A DNA stretch of 46,517 bases, taken from IMG/VR virus record IMGVR_UViG_3300010885_016202, positions 1 to 46,517 of that record; one strand, 5' to 3'. The number at the start of each line of letters is the position of its first letter. Position 1 is the first letter of the stretch. The translations under genes were made by a program, and so were the position numbers. Source of the stretch: a virus. This document shows positions 38,374 to 46,464 of this stretch, piece by piece. The notes beneath the pieces are model-generated. The model searched no databases and was not told the DNA's origin. It was given only the letters and a program-made list of their open reading frames with translations.

Positions 38374-39063
38374 ATGAAAATATACATGGGACCTTATACT
38401 ACGTGGGTTGGACCTTATCAAATTGCAGAGAAGATTCTTTTCTGGAAAGATACGTACAAAGATGATTCTGTTCATGCACTAGGCGATTGGCTAGCTAAGA
38501 GTACATTATTAGTTGCTGCCTGTCAGTGGATTGAGAACAAAAAATCTCGTAAAGTCAAAATCCGTATTGACAAGTATGATACCTGGAGCATGGATAATAC
38601 GCTTTCGCAGATCATTCTGCCGATGCTCATTCAACTCAATGCAACCAAGCATGGCGCACCTCACGTTGAAGACAAAGACGTACCGAAAGAGTTACGCTCA
38701 ACAAATGCTGAGCCAAAAGAAAATGAATGGGATACCGACTCCAATCACTTCAAGCGTTGGGAGTGGGTCATGAGTGAAATGATTTGGGCATTTGAACAAC
38801 TCAACGATGATAATAACGATGCACAGTTTCATTCTGGCGAATCTGAAATTTTGTGGCAAGCATTAGACAAAGATCACAATCCGATTGGTGAACCTGAAGA
38901 TATTAAATCTAGAACTAAGCATGAGGGTGTAGTGAGTTATCAGATGGTGAAGGGACCAAATGATACCAGAAAATATGATATGAAAGGTCATAAGAAGCAT
39001 GGGGCGCGCATCGCTGCTGGACTTATATTGTTTGGAAAGTACTACAGAAACCTTTGGGATTAG
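38374..39063 (+). CDS. Highly conserved T4-like phage protein of unknown function, 229 aa
   Basis: KVKIRIDKYDTWSMDNTLSQ, IILPMLIQLNATKHGAPHVE, ELRSTNAEPKENEWDTDSNH, FKRWEWVMSEMIWAFEQLND and KHGARIAAGLILFGKYYRNLW near the C-terminus are signature segments I recognise from exo-T4 phages, where the protein is always listed as hypothetical. Many Trp and acidic residues. Strong conservation argues for a core role. Confidence 0.88.
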   Translation: MKIYMGPYTTWVGPYQIAEKILFWKDTYKDDSVHALGDWLAKSTLLVAACQWIENKKSRKVKIRIDKYDTWSMDNTLSQIILPMLIQLNATKHGAPHVEDKDVPKELRSTNAEPKENEWDTDSNHFKRWEWVMSEMIWAFEQLNDDNNDAQFHSGESEILWQALDKDHNPIGEPEDIKSRTKHEGVVSYQMVKGPNDTRKYDMKGHKKHGARIAAGLILFGKYYRNLWD

Positions 39064-39155
39064 GGGTCTGTACCTTGTTTTAGCCTAGATCGACCTACCA
39101 CTAAGGGGTATACACCCCCGCACAGACCCGGTTATACGCAGTTCTAGCCCGGGTC
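39064..39155 (+). other. Mutually exclusive hairpins, possible switch
   Basis: GGGTCTGT (39064-39071) pairs with ACAGACCC (39122-39129), enclosing a GGGGT/ACCCC hairpin. GACCCGG (39125-39131) pairs with CCGGGTC (39149-39155). The two long stems share 39125-39129 and so exclude each other, as in attenuators. It begins one base after the preceding stop codon and lies before promoter copy E. Function unknown. Confidence 0.5.
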
Positions 39156-39208
39156 ATAACTCATTGATTCTAGGTTGAATTTAGTTTGTAGTTTCCATAA
39201 GAAAATGC

Positions 39209-39237
39209 TTGCATTTAATAGCTTGGTTTGTTATTAT
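39209..39237 (+). promoter_or_regulatory. Repeated TTGCATTTAAT promoter, copy E
   Basis: TTGCAT (39209-39214), 17-nt spacer, TATTAT (39232-39237). The leader down to the gene start is identical to that of copy B over more than 30 nt. Confidence 0.8.
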
Positions 39238-39267
39238 TAATACATGATGAATAACAAGGCAAAGCAG

Positions 39268-39741
39268 ATGAGCGACTATAAAGACATGTATCTCCTGGCA
39301 GGCTCGGAAAAGCTGTCACGAGAGTTTAACGACCTCGGGTCGTTCTACAGCGACTTCCACAAGGATGTCTATGGGTATCGCCCTCGTAGCATGGCACTGT
39401 GTGCCTGTGACTATCCTGACCATGCGTCGCTGGTCGAGGCGATGAGTCACCTTGATCGTCTGACCCGGGATCTTCAGGACTACATGGAAGCCAGGAAGTC
39501 GACATTCGAAGGTCGTGAGACGCTCCGCTCCGAGGGGTGGCACATTGAGGAAACCGATCCCCAGTATATTGCTGCTGCAGCTGAGAATGAGGCTCTCCGT
39601 GCTGCCGAGCGTGCTCGGATGGAGTATGAGTGCTCATGGGAGTATCACATCGAGCTGCAGGAATCAGAATTTGCAGCGAAAGCAGAGAAAGCGGAGGATG
39701 ATCTCCATTCTCACTTCTACAACAAGTATGAGGCTGTCTAA
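39268..39741 (+). CDS. Hypothetical accessory protein, 157 aa
   Basis: MSDYKDMYLLAGSEKLSREF, then DFHKDVYGYRPRSMALCACD and a long acidic helix (ENEALRAAERARMEYECSWE). The DFYGYRPR-like element is common in phage hypotheticals. ATG at 39268 follows AAGG; the in-frame ATG at 39244 is in the repeated leader. Markedly GC-rich codons compared with neighbours. Function unknown. Confidence 0.8.
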   Translation: MSDYKDMYLLAGSEKLSREFNDLGSFYSDFHKDVYGYRPRSMALCACDYPDHASLVEAMSHLDRLTRDLQDYMEARKSTFEGRETLRSEGWHIEETDPQYIAAAAENEALRAAERARMEYECSWEYHIELQESEFAAKAEKAEDDLHSHFYNKYEAV

Positions 39742-39742
39742 G

Positions 39743-39952
39743 ATGAGTGAATATACGGACAATGGGGATATGGTGGAAACACTTATCTCTGCTATCAAGA
39801 GTGCTAATCCTACGGACTCCGAGATTATCTCTTTAGTGCGACAGGTTGGCACTTTTCAGGGCATGCTGATTGGCATGATGCATGAAAATCCTAACGCTAG
39901 GAAAACAGTTCAGTACATGATTGACTTTTATAACAAGTCAAAGGTTGCTTAA
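39743..39952 (+). CDS. Hypothetical protein, 69 aa
   Basis: MSEYTDNGDMVETLISAIKS, then helical (TDSEIISLVRQVGTFQGMLI) ending IDFYNKSKVA. Starts 1 nt after the upstream stop and ends 1 nt before the downstream start, so part of the copy E operon. Function unknown. Confidence 0.75.
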   Translation: MSEYTDNGDMVETLISAIKSANPTDSEIISLVRQVGTFQGMLIGMMHENPNARKTVQYMIDFYNKSKVA

Positions 39953-39953
39953 G

Positions 39954-40346
39954 ATGACTAAGATCGTACATAACAGATGCTTTGGTGGTCCTTCACTCTC
40001 AGACAAGGCGGTTGAACGCTATGCTAAGATCAAGGGCATCACGCTTTATAAAAGCCCAGAAGAACCTATATATGGTACCAACTATTACCTCTGCACCGAG
40101 GAGGTATACAACACGCTGTCCGACCTAGAGAAGAGGGATTTTTACTTCTATAGTCACGACATCTTTAGGGACCGCACTGATCCTGTTTTGGTTCAGGTGA
40201 TCGAAGAGTTGGGTGATGCTGCTAATGATTGGTCTGCTGATCTGCAAATTTGCGAGTTGCCAGCAGGCACTAAGTATCACATTCATGAGTATGATGGTAT
40301 TGAGACTGTAAAGACTCCTGATGACTATGATTGGCAGATTGCTTAA
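39954..40346 (+). CDS. Conserved phage hypothetical protein, 130 aa
   Basis: MTKIVHNRCFGGPSLSDKAV, then IFRDRTDPVLVQVIEELGDA with ANDWSADLQICELPAGTKYH and DYDWQIA at the end. The FGGFxLS and DPxLVxVxEELG..A segments mark a family spread across many phages, function unknown. Last gene of the copy E operon. Confidence 0.8.
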   Translation: MTKIVHNRCFGGPSLSDKAVERYAKIKGITLYKSPEEPIYGTNYYLCTEEVYNTLSDLEKRDFYFYSHDIFRDRTDPVLVQVIEELGDAANDWSADLQICELPAGTKYHIHEYDGIETVKTPDDYDWQIA

Positions 40347-40376
40347 ATTAAGTTTTTAACAAGTATGTAATTTACA

Positions 40377-40384
40377 GATAAATA
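40377..40384 (+). promoter_or_regulatory. Candidate late promoter
   Basis: GATAAATA followed by CTATAC, one base off the late consensus, 12 nt before the start codon at 40397 and upstream of a cell-wall hydrolase gene expected to be late. Confidence 0.45.
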
Positions 40385-40396
40385 CTATACAAAATT

Positions 40397-40567
40397 ATGC
40401 ATACTTTAGTAGCTTTAAAAGCATTTTTTGAATCTAAGAACATCAAAATCACAGAATTTGGTGGATGGTATATCATCGTCAAAGATGATCGGTGGGCAAT
40501 GGTTGCCGACGAATACTATGTTAATAACGTGTTGATTGATAGAAAAGATATTTTAAAATTCTATTAA
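40397..40567 (+). CDS. Small hypothetical protein, 56 aa
   Basis: MHTLVALKAFFESKNIKITE, then GGWYIIVKDDRWAMVADEYY and ILKFY. Strand-rich middle. No obvious ribosome binding site; the late-type element lies just upstream. No family recognised. Confidence 0.6.
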   Translation: MHTLVALKAFFESKNIKITEFGGWYIIVKDDRWAMVADEYYVNNVLIDRKDILKFY

Positions 40568-40589
40568 ACACAGTAATATAGGAAAAACA

Positions 40590-41174
40590 ATGCAAAAGAT
40601 AACAGCAAAGTCATTCAATGACTACCAACTTCGTTTAGACGGATTATTTGTGGGTGTGCTATTCGTATTGGTATACTCCTTTTTAAACGTAGCGTTCTTC
40701 GAACCTGCAGTCATTCGAGTTCCTCAAATTATTGAACATCAGGTTATTGTTAAAGTGCCTGTTAGTTTAAATGTGAATGACAAGAAGCAAATCAAGTGTC
40801 TCGCTGAAAATACATACTATGAGGCGGGTAATCAATCAGTCAAAGGAAAGATTGCTGTTACTAACGTAGTGATGAACCGTGTTAGTAATAAGATTAATCA
40901 TAGTAATAACAACTTTGCCGATACTCCTTGTGGGGTCATTAAGCAGAAGGTCAAAGGAAATTGTCAGTTCACTTGGGTGTGTCACGACAAGAAGCCTATT
41001 TCTAATATAGATACATACACAGAGAGTTATAAAGTTGCTGAGAATGTATACCTCAATAACTTAAATGATGTAACAGATGGCGCTGTGTTCTATCATGCAG
41101 ATTACGTTGATCCGTCCTGGTCTAGAATTTATCATAAGACAGTCCAAATTGGTCAACATATCTTCTACAAATAA
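40590..41174 (+). CDS. SleB/CwlJ-like cell wall hydrolase with N-terminal anchor
   Basis: 194 aa. One transmembrane helix (GLFVGVLFVLVYSFLNVAFF, about residues 18-37), then a Hydrolase_2-type domain: CLAENTYYEAGNQSVKGKIA (catalytic-type Glu, about 69), AVTNVVMNRV, CGVIKQKVKGNCQFTWVC (about 111) and GAVFYHADYVDPSW (about 166). It probably cuts peptidoglycan and could be membrane-tethered. AGGAAAAACA precedes the ATG. Confidence 0.88.
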   Translation: MQKITAKSFNDYQLRLDGLFVGVLFVLVYSFLNVAFFEPAVIRVPQIIEHQVIVKVPVSLNVNDKKQIKCLAENTYYEAGNQSVKGKIAVTNVVMNRVSNKINHSNNNFADTPCGVIKQKVKGNCQFTWVCHDKKPISNIDTYTESYKVAENVYLNNLNDVTDGAVFYHADYVDPSWSRIYHKTVQIGQHIFYK

Positions 41175-41197
41175 GTGTTGACAAATGGAGAGATATC

Positions 41198-41446
41198 ATG
41201 TATAAAATATATACCAAAGACAGTTGTTCGTATTGTACAGCTGCAAAAGAGTTGCTTCGAAATAAAAAGCAACCTTTCGTTGAGTTCACAATAGGACGAG
41301 ACGTAACAAAAGAAATGTTACTTGAGATTGTTCCTCATGCTCGATCTGTCCCACAGATTTTTTATAATGATGAATATATTGGCGGATATGATAATTTACT
41401 TGAAAGGATGAAAAATGATGACCCTACCCGTGTCTTACTTGGATGA
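41198..41446 (+). CDS. Glutaredoxin
   Basis: 82 aa. YTKDSCSYCTAAKELL carries the CxxC active site (CSYC, residues 10-13), and SVPQIFYNDEYIGGYDNL has the cis-Pro and the GG glutathione-binding motif. Likely reduces ribonucleotide reductase, as T4 NrdC does. GGAGAG lies before the ATG. Confidence 0.93.
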   Translation: MYKIYTKDSCSYCTAAKELLRNKKQPFVEFTIGRDVTKEMLLEIVPHARSVPQIFYNDEYIGGYDNLLERMKNDDPTRVLLG

Positions 41447-41681
41447 TTTACATAATTACATTTGTGCTGTACAGTTTACAAAGAAAGATGGCACAGTCCG
41501 TGATATGATCTGTACACTGCGTGAGGATGTACTTCCTGCACAAACAGATCTTGAAGAAAATATTCAAAAGAAAAAACCTAATGCAGATATTGTTTCTGTA
41601 TGGGACATTGATAACAAAGGCTGGCGTTCTTTCCGTAAAGACACCGTTATATCATTTAACAAGCAATACAAAAAAAATTAA
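41415..41681 (+). CDS. WYL_2/Sm-like SH3-barrel protein
   Basis: 88 aa. AVQFTKKDGTVRDMICTLRE (about residue 18) and VSVWDIDNKGWRSFRKDTVI (about 59) match a small phage family (formerly DUF2693) of Sm-like barrels. Function unknown. Overlaps glutaredoxin by 32 nt. Confidence 0.8.
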   Translation: MMTLPVSYLDDLHNYICAVQFTKKDGTVRDMICTLREDVLPAQTDLEENIQKKKPNADIVSVWDIDNKGWRSFRKDTVISFNKQYKKN

Positions 41682-41846
41682 ATGAAAGAAAGTGAACTAA
41701 CAGGATGGGAACGGCGTAAAGCTGTTCTTGTCAAATGGATTATATTAAATATCCTACTGCGTATTAGCCCATACGCAGTGCTCGCTTTTTGTCTCGAGAC
41801 TGCAAACCTATATTACGAAAACATTGAATCTAGTGAGGAAGTATAA
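41682..41846 (+). CDS. Small membrane-associated protein, 54 aa
   Basis: MKESELTGWERRKAVLVKWI followed by a hydrophobic stretch (LNILLRISPYAVLAFCLETA), one probable membrane helix. Abuts the upstream stop and shares one base with the next start (TAATG). Function unknown. Confidence 0.6.
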   Translation: MKESELTGWERRKAVLVKWIILNILLRISPYAVLAFCLETANLYYENIESSEEV

Positions 41847-42817
41847 TGAGTAATCATGATCTTATTGAAACGAATGAAACCAATAAAGATTCAAAGGGCG
41901 GCACAGAACTTCTGCAACATCGTTTGTATGACGGCACAGTGCCTCGTGACTTGCTTGAGCAATTTCAAGTTGTATTCTCTCGGGTACGTGAATTAGATCC
42001 TAAGCGCAAGCATATTTTTTATGCACACGACTTACCAGAAGATCCTGAGTCATCACGTCTCAGCGATCCTATGTTCCGTAAAAAATTTGAGAAGTTTGTA
42101 TTTGTATCTAACTGGCAATTAGAACAGTATAGTGACAAGCGTGGAGTCAAGTATCAAGAGTCTACGGTTATCAAGAATTCTATTGATCCTATTGACATTG
42201 GCGATAAATTAACTTCGAATAAAAAGAAAGATGACGAGATTCATCTTATCTATCATTCTACGCCACATCGAGGATTAGATATCCTTATTCCTGTTTTTGT
42301 TGAATTGGCAAAGAGCAATCCAGATGTTGTGCTTGATGTGTACTCGTCATTTAAGTTGTACGGCTGGGAACAACGAGACGAGCATCATAAACAAACGTTT
42401 GACATATGTAAGAGTCATCCGCAGATCAATTATCATGGCACAGTGCCTAATGACGAGTTACGCAAGGCGCTAGTAGAAGCTGATATCTTTGCCTATCCAT
42501 CAATTTGGAAAGAGACATCGTGCTTGTGCTTGATCGAAGCAATGTCTGCAGGTGTGCTTTGTGTACACCCGAACCTTGCGGCGCTTCCTGAAACGTCTAT
42601 GGGATTGACCTGGATGTATCAGTGGCAAGAGGATATGAATGCTCATGCTAATGCGTTCTATCAAGTGTTGCAACAAGCAGTCAATGTCATTCGTACTCAA
42701 CGTGAAGAAATTTGTGCTGATCTACGATTACAAAAGATTCAAGTGGATCGAGTACACAATTGGAAAGCCAAAGCGGCAGAATGGTCTGCACTACTACAGT
42801 CATTAAAAGATAAATAA
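41846..42817 (+). CDS. GT4-like glycosyltransferase
   Basis: 323 aa. HIFYAHDLPED near residue 55, FVFVSNWQLEQY near 90, IKNSIDPIDI near 115, LIYHSTPHRGLDILIPVF near 140 and ADIFAYPSIWKETSCLCLIE with AMSAGVLCVHPNLAALPET (about 212-250), which is the donor-binding EX7E-type region of GT-B enzymes. Substrate unknown. GAGGAAG precedes the ATG. Confidence 0.85.
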   Translation: MSNHDLIETNETNKDSKGGTELLQHRLYDGTVPRDLLEQFQVVFSRVRELDPKRKHIFYAHDLPEDPESSRLSDPMFRKKFEKFVFVSNWQLEQYSDKRGVKYQESTVIKNSIDPIDIGDKLTSNKKKDDEIHLIYHSTPHRGLDILIPVFVELAKSNPDVVLDVYSSFKLYGWEQRDEHHKQTFDICKSHPQINYHGTVPNDELRKALVEADIFAYPSIWKETSCLCLIEAMSAGVLCVHPNLAALPETSMGLTWMYQWQEDMNAHANAFYQVLQQAVNVIRTQREEICADLRLQKIQVDRVHNWKAKAAEWSALLQSLKDK

Positions 42818-42832
42818 TAAGGTAGCAGGGAG

Positions 42833-43216
42833 ATGCAATTGGAAAAAGAAAAAAAGCCTAGAAAGAAGAGGGCAACAAAAACTCTAAAAGTTCCCCCTGT
42901 AAAAAGTAATGTTGTTCAGTTTCCCAATAAGAATAAAAATCTTGCCGCAACATCCTCTCTGCAAGAACTTAGAGCAGAGGTAGAAAAGAATAGAATTGAG
43001 TTTGTTTCTTTCATGGTATCTGAGTTAATGGACGAACTGTTCTTTAAAATGTCTACGATGGGATTTGTGTTTGATGAAGCAAAATATATTAAAGATTGCG
43101 TTCTAGTGTCAGAGTCTCTTAAGTCTCTTATATTAAAATCACTTAATGTAGAACATGGTATGCAAATTGCTGCTGAAAAATTAATCGCTATAGAAGTGCC
43201 TAGAATAGACGGTTGA
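42833..43216 (+). CDS. Hypothetical basic-N-terminus protein, 127 aa
   Basis: MQLEKEKKPRKKRATKTLKV gives a strongly basic tail, followed by a helical domain (ELRAEVEKNRIEFVSFMVSE, then LMDELFFKMSTMGF). It precedes the RNase H gene; its TGA is in the -35 box of that gene's promoter. Not recognised; nucleic acid binding is possible from charge. Confidence 0.7.
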   Translation: MQLEKEKKPRKKRATKTLKVPPVKSNVVQFPNKNKNLAATSSLQELRAEVEKNRIEFVSFMVSELMDELFFKMSTMGFVFDEAKYIKDCVLVSESLKSLILKSLNVEHGMQIAAEKLIAIEVPRIDG

Positions 43217-43241
43217 TATATAACTTACAGTATGTTATAAT
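43213..43241 (+). promoter_or_regulatory. Sigma70 promoter for RNase H gene
   Basis: TTGATA (43213-43218), 17-nt spacer, TATAAT (43236-43241), 34 nt before the GTG start. The -35 box contains the stop codon of the preceding gene. Confidence 0.75.
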
Positions 43242-43274
43242 ATAATATATAAATGATCTTATAAGGATGATACA

Positions 43275-44120
43275 GTGATACTCGTTGATTTAAATCAGGT
43301 GATGATATCCAATCTTATGGCACAGATTGGCAATCACAAAAATATCAAGATCGAAGAAGATCTTGTTCGTCACATGGTTCTTAACTCGCTTCGTGGTCAT
43401 AAGATGAAGTTCACACCAGAGTATGGTGAGATGATTATCACATGTGACGATAAGAACTACTGGCGCAAACAAATATATCCATACTACAAAGCAAATCGTA
43501 AAAGAGATCGTGAGGCTTCAGAACTTGACTGGAGTGCAATATTTGATTCACTAAATAAGATACGTGAAGAACTTAAAGAGCATTTCCCATACAAAGTCAT
43601 ACAAGTAGAACACGCAGAAGCCGATGATATTATTGCTACTCTAGTTAAAGAGTATCATGCCAAAGAAAAAATTCTTATTCTCTCTGGTGACAAGGACTTC
43701 TCACAACTGCAGAAGTACCCTAATGTTAAACAATACAGCCCTGTCAATAAAAAATACATTGTCTGCACTAACCCAGAATTGTTTCTCAAGGAACACATTT
43801 TACGTGGTGATGCTGGCGATGGAGTTCCTAATTTCCTTTCGCCTGACGATGTCTTTGTCATGGGCGGAAGGCAGGCTCCAGTTACAACCAAAAAGTTATC
43901 AAGTTGGATTTTGCAAGATCCAGGACAGTTTTGTAATGAAACAATGTATCGAAATTACAAAAGAAATCAACAGTTGATTGACCTTGAGTTTATTCCAGAG
44001 AATATTAGTACACAAGTTATTGAGCAATTTTCTTCACAGAAAAAAGATCGTAGCAAGTTGTTTAACTATTTCATTGCATACCGACTCAAGAATTTGATGG
44101 AATCTATTAGTGACTTTTAA
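43275..44120 (+). CDS. rnh: RNase H / 5' flap nuclease (T4 Rnh-like)
   Basis: 281 aa (T4 305). FEN-type motifs: MILVDLNQVM at the N-terminus, WRKQIYPYYKANRKRD (about residue 70), VEHAEADDIIATLV (about 115), ILSGDKDFSQLQ (about 137) and RGDAGDGVPNFLS (about 176). It removes RNA primers and flaps on the lagging strand. GTG start with AAGGAT upstream. The C-terminus ESISDF is not the TLEGFFS type. Confidence 0.93.
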   Translation: MILVDLNQVMISNLMAQIGNHKNIKIEEDLVRHMVLNSLRGHKMKFTPEYGEMIITCDDKNYWRKQIYPYYKANRKRDREASELDWSAIFDSLNKIREELKEHFPYKVIQVEHAEADDIIATLVKEYHAKEKILILSGDKDFSQLQKYPNVKQYSPVNKKYIVCTNPELFLKEHILRGDAGDGVPNFLSPDDVFVMGGRQAPVTTKKLSSWILQDPGQFCNETMYRNYKRNQQLIDLEFIPENISTQVIEQFSSQKKDRSKLFNYFIAYRLKNLMESISDF

Positions 44121-44132
44121 CGGAGAATGAAA

Positions 44133-44606
44133 ATGAGATTAGGTGTTTCTGAGATCTTTGAAAAGATTTCTAAAGAGAAGGATGCGCTCAAGCGACAGGA
44201 TATGTTAGCAAAGCATCATACAAATCAATGTTTGACCACAATGTTAAAATTAGCATTTGATCCAAATTTGAATTTTAATCTGCCAGAGGGTGATCCCCCT
44301 TATAAGCCTTGCCAGTTTTTAGATCAGCAAACCATGTTATATTCTAGCATGAGAACATTGTATCTATTCGTAGGTGAAGGCAATCCTAAGGTGCCAAAAG
44401 CAAAGAAAGAAGTAATGTTTATCAACATGCTTGAATCGCTAGATCCTGCAGATGCAAAGTTAGTACTGGCAGTTAAAGCAAAGCAGATCCCATATGAGGG
44501 TATCACTGCTGAACTTGTACGTAATACATTCCCAGGATTATTACCTGCAGAAGAACCTAAGCCAGCAAAGGTGACCAAGAAGAAGAAGGTTGTTGAGAAT
44601 GAGTAA
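44133..44606 (+). CDS. Conserved T4-like phage protein (DUF6433-like)
   Basis: 157 aa. GVSEIFEKISKEKDALKRQD, TTMLKLAFDPNLNFNLPEGD, PPYKPCQF and FINMLESLDPADAKLVLAVK with GITAELVRNTFPGLLP match a family of unknown function found beside rnh and phoH in exo-T4 phages. The tail is Lys-rich (KPAKVTKKKKVVENE). GGAG sits best for the ATG at 44133. Confidence 0.85.
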   Translation: MRLGVSEIFEKISKEKDALKRQDMLAKHHTNQCLTTMLKLAFDPNLNFNLPEGDPPYKPCQFLDQQTMLYSSMRTLYLFVGEGNPKVPKAKKEVMFINMLESLDPADAKLVLAVKAKQIPYEGITAELVRNTFPGLLPAEEPKPAKVTKKKKVVENE

Positions 44607-44787
44607 GAGTAAGAGACAGCATCATAATAAGTTTTATGATGATTTAGATGACGCAGATGCCCGACACTTTACCCGTGATGATTATGTGCAACACAAGAAA
44701 GAAAAACGGCTTACACATGCGTTAAAAACAAAAAGTATTGATGATCTTATTCAGCTTACTGATGAAGATGACAGTTTCACGTACTAA
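44599..44787 (+). CDS. Small conserved charged protein, 62 aa
   Basis: MSKSKRQHHNKFYDDLDDAD, then FTRDDYVQHKKEKRLTHALK and IDDLIQLTDEDDSF. Highly charged and probably flexible, with HH and D-rich patches. Proteins of this kind sit at the same place in related phages. Overlaps the upstream gene by 8 nt. Function unknown. Confidence 0.75.
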   Translation: MSKSKRQHHNKFYDDLDDADARHFTRDDYVQHKKEKRLTHALKTKSIDDLIQLTDEDDSFTY

Positions 44788-44820
44788 TCGTCATAATAAT
44801 AAATAAACTAAAGGGTGGTT

Positions 44821-45054
44821 ATGCCTACATACGACTTCAAAGATAATAACACAGGTAAGGAATGGGAAGACTTCATGTCTATTTCAGCCAAAGAACAATT
44901 CCTTAAAGATAACCCCCACATCACCCAAGTTTTGTCTGCAGTCTCGTTAGGAGACCCAGTAAGGCTAGGCCGAGTCAAACCGGCAGAGTCATTTCGTGAT
45001 ATTCTGAGAACTATTAAAAAGAAAAACATCCGAAGCAACATCAACACTTGGTAA
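44821..45054 (+). CDS. FmdB-like small protein lacking zinc cysteines
   Basis: 77 aa. MPTYDFKDNNTGKEWEDFMS resembles the N-terminus of FmdB-type zinc ribbons (MPTYEYRC..CG..FE) with the cysteines replaced; then FLKDNPHITQVLSAVSLGDP and VRLGRVKPAESFRDILRTIK. Conserved in exo-T4 phages before phoH. Probably a degenerate zinc-ribbon fold; function unknown. Confidence 0.8.
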   Translation: MPTYDFKDNNTGKEWEDFMSISAKEQFLKDNPHITQVLSAVSLGDPVRLGRVKPAESFRDILRTIKKKNIRSNINTW

Positions 45055-45065
45055 CAAGGAGCATC

Positions 45066-45833
45066 ATGGCTAAAAAACCTTCTAGGAAACCATCACGCAG
45101 CTCATCTTATAATAATAAGTCCTATGAAGAAAAAAATTCGTTTCGATTAGCCAGAATACAACCCATTACGGAGAACCAACAAAAAACATTTGATCTTTAC
45201 AACGATAACAAGAATCTGTTATTATATGGTACTGCAGGAACAGGTAAGACCTTTTGTGCGCTGTACCTTGCACTACACGAAGTCCTATCAGGATATTCAG
45301 ATTATAAAAAGATTGTTATTATAAGATCAGTTGTCCCGACAAGAGATATGGGATTCTTGCCTGGAAGTGCAGAAGAGAAGTCGATGGTGTATGAGGCACC
45401 GTATAATGCGATTTGTACGGAGATCGTCGGTCGTGGTGATGCATATGGTCTCATGAAGAAGAAAAGCATCATTGAATTCATGACCTCTTCATTTGTTAGA
45501 GGCATTACATTGAAAGACTGCATTGTTATTGTAGATGAATTCCAGAATATGGTTGATGAAGAATTGCACTCAGTCATCACTCGTGTAGGTGACAATTGCA
45601 AAGTGATTTTTTCTGGTGATTGTCGCCAGAATGATTTAAAAAGAGAAGCTACAGGATTCTATAAGTTTCTAACCATTCTTTCTACTATGGAAAGCTTTGG
45701 TGTTGTAGAATTTGGCATTGATGATATTGTACGCAGTGCAACAGTCAAAGAATATATTATTAAGAGAGAGCGATATGAAGAAGCACATCCAGTTCAAACA
45801 CCAGTCTTTAGGCGAAGCGCTTCCTACGCTTAA
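45066..45833 (+). CDS. phoH: PhoH-like ATPase
   Basis: 255 aa. A basic tail KKPSRKPSRSSSYNNKSYE precedes LLYGTAGTGKTFCALYLAL (Walker A, about residue 58), IIRSVVPTRDMGFLPGS (about 84), DCIVIVDEFQNMVDEEL (Walker B, about 157) and VIFSGDCRQNDL (about 182). PhoH proteins are very common in marine phages; their role is unclear, perhaps RNA-related. AAGGAG supports the ATG at 45066. Confidence 0.93.
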   Translation: MAKKPSRKPSRSSSYNNKSYEEKNSFRLARIQPITENQQKTFDLYNDNKNLLLYGTAGTGKTFCALYLALHEVLSGYSDYKKIVIIRSVVPTRDMGFLPGSAEEKSMVYEAPYNAICTEIVGRGDAYGLMKKKSIIEFMTSSFVRGITLKDCIVIVDEFQNMVDEELHSVITRVGDNCKVIFSGDCRQNDLKREATGFYKFLTILSTMESFGVVEFGIDDIVRSATVKEYIIKRERYEEAHPVQTPVFRRSASYA

Positions 45834-46464
45834 TAGAGTTGATGGAGACAAAGGGAGGCTCTATGTCACACCTAATGGCAAAAAGCTTCCCTCTGTTACC
45901 ACTGTATTAGGTTGGTTGAAGAAAGACTCGCTTGTTGAGTGGCGCAAGAAGGTTGGTGAGGAAGAAGCTAATCGAATCTCATCTAAGGCTGCTCGGCGTG
46001 GCACAAAGCTTCATAAAGTTTGTGAGAACTTTTTAAACAATGAAGAAGATTACTTTGGTGATAATAAAGACATGGGCACGCTTGATCTTTTTAATAGTAT
46101 CAAGCCTATACTAGAACAAAACGTCACAGACATCTATGCACTAGAAGCACCGCTCTATTCTGAGCATCTAGGCCTAGCAGGTACAGTCGACTGCATTGCA
46201 AAATGGAATGGCAAGCGATCAGCGATTGACTTTAAAACAGCAAATAAAACTAAACGAGAAGATTGGATTCATGACTACTTCATGCAGTGTGCGTGCTATG
46301 CAGTCATGTTTGAGGAACGTACAGGCATATCTGTACCTCAATTGGTTGTTCTAATTGCTGTTGATAATGATTCACCACAAGTTTTTGTTAAAAAAAGAGA
46401 TGAGTGGATTGACAAAGCTAAGAAGATTATTAGCGAATATCAAACTCATCACCAAGTTGGTTGA
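45775..46464 (+). CDS. PD-(D/E)XK exonuclease-like protein
   Basis: 229 aa. KLPSVTTVLGWLKKDSLVEW and GTKLHKVCENFL near the N-terminus (helix with Glu), then LGLAGTVDCIAKWNGKRSAI, DFKTANKTKRE and YFMQCACYAVMFEERTG, the RecB/Cas4-type layout GxxDxx...DxKT...QxxxYA. Probably a DNA exonuclease. Starts inside the phoH 3' end (ATG 45775, overlap 59 nt). The stop lies in the next promoter's -35 box. Confidence 0.85.
   Translation: MKKHIQFKHQSLGEALPTLNRVDGDKGRLYVTPNGKKLPSVTTVLGWLKKDSLVEWRKKVGEEEANRISSKAARRGTKLHKVCENFLNNEEDYFGDNKDMGTLDLFNSIKPILEQNVTDIYALEAPLYSEHLGLAGTVDCIAKWNGKRSAIDFKTANKTKREDWIHDYFMQCACYAVMFEERTGISVPQLVVLIAVDNDSPQVFVKKRDEWIDKAKKIISEYQTHHQVG

Noticed and set aside
39132-39148. GTTCTAGC resembling the loop of a preQ1-I riboswitch
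   Set aside because: The surrounding stem and the A-rich tail that pairs in preQ1-I riboswitches are missing, and the downstream gene has no link to preQ1.
41178-41206. TTGACA-N17-TATAAA at the glutaredoxin start
   Set aside because: The -10 box is inside the gene, so transcription would begin after the start codon.
44798-44805. AATAAATA late-promoter-like element before the FmdB-like gene
   Set aside because: The start site would leave almost no room before the ribosome binding site, and the region is AT-rich; a chance match is likely.
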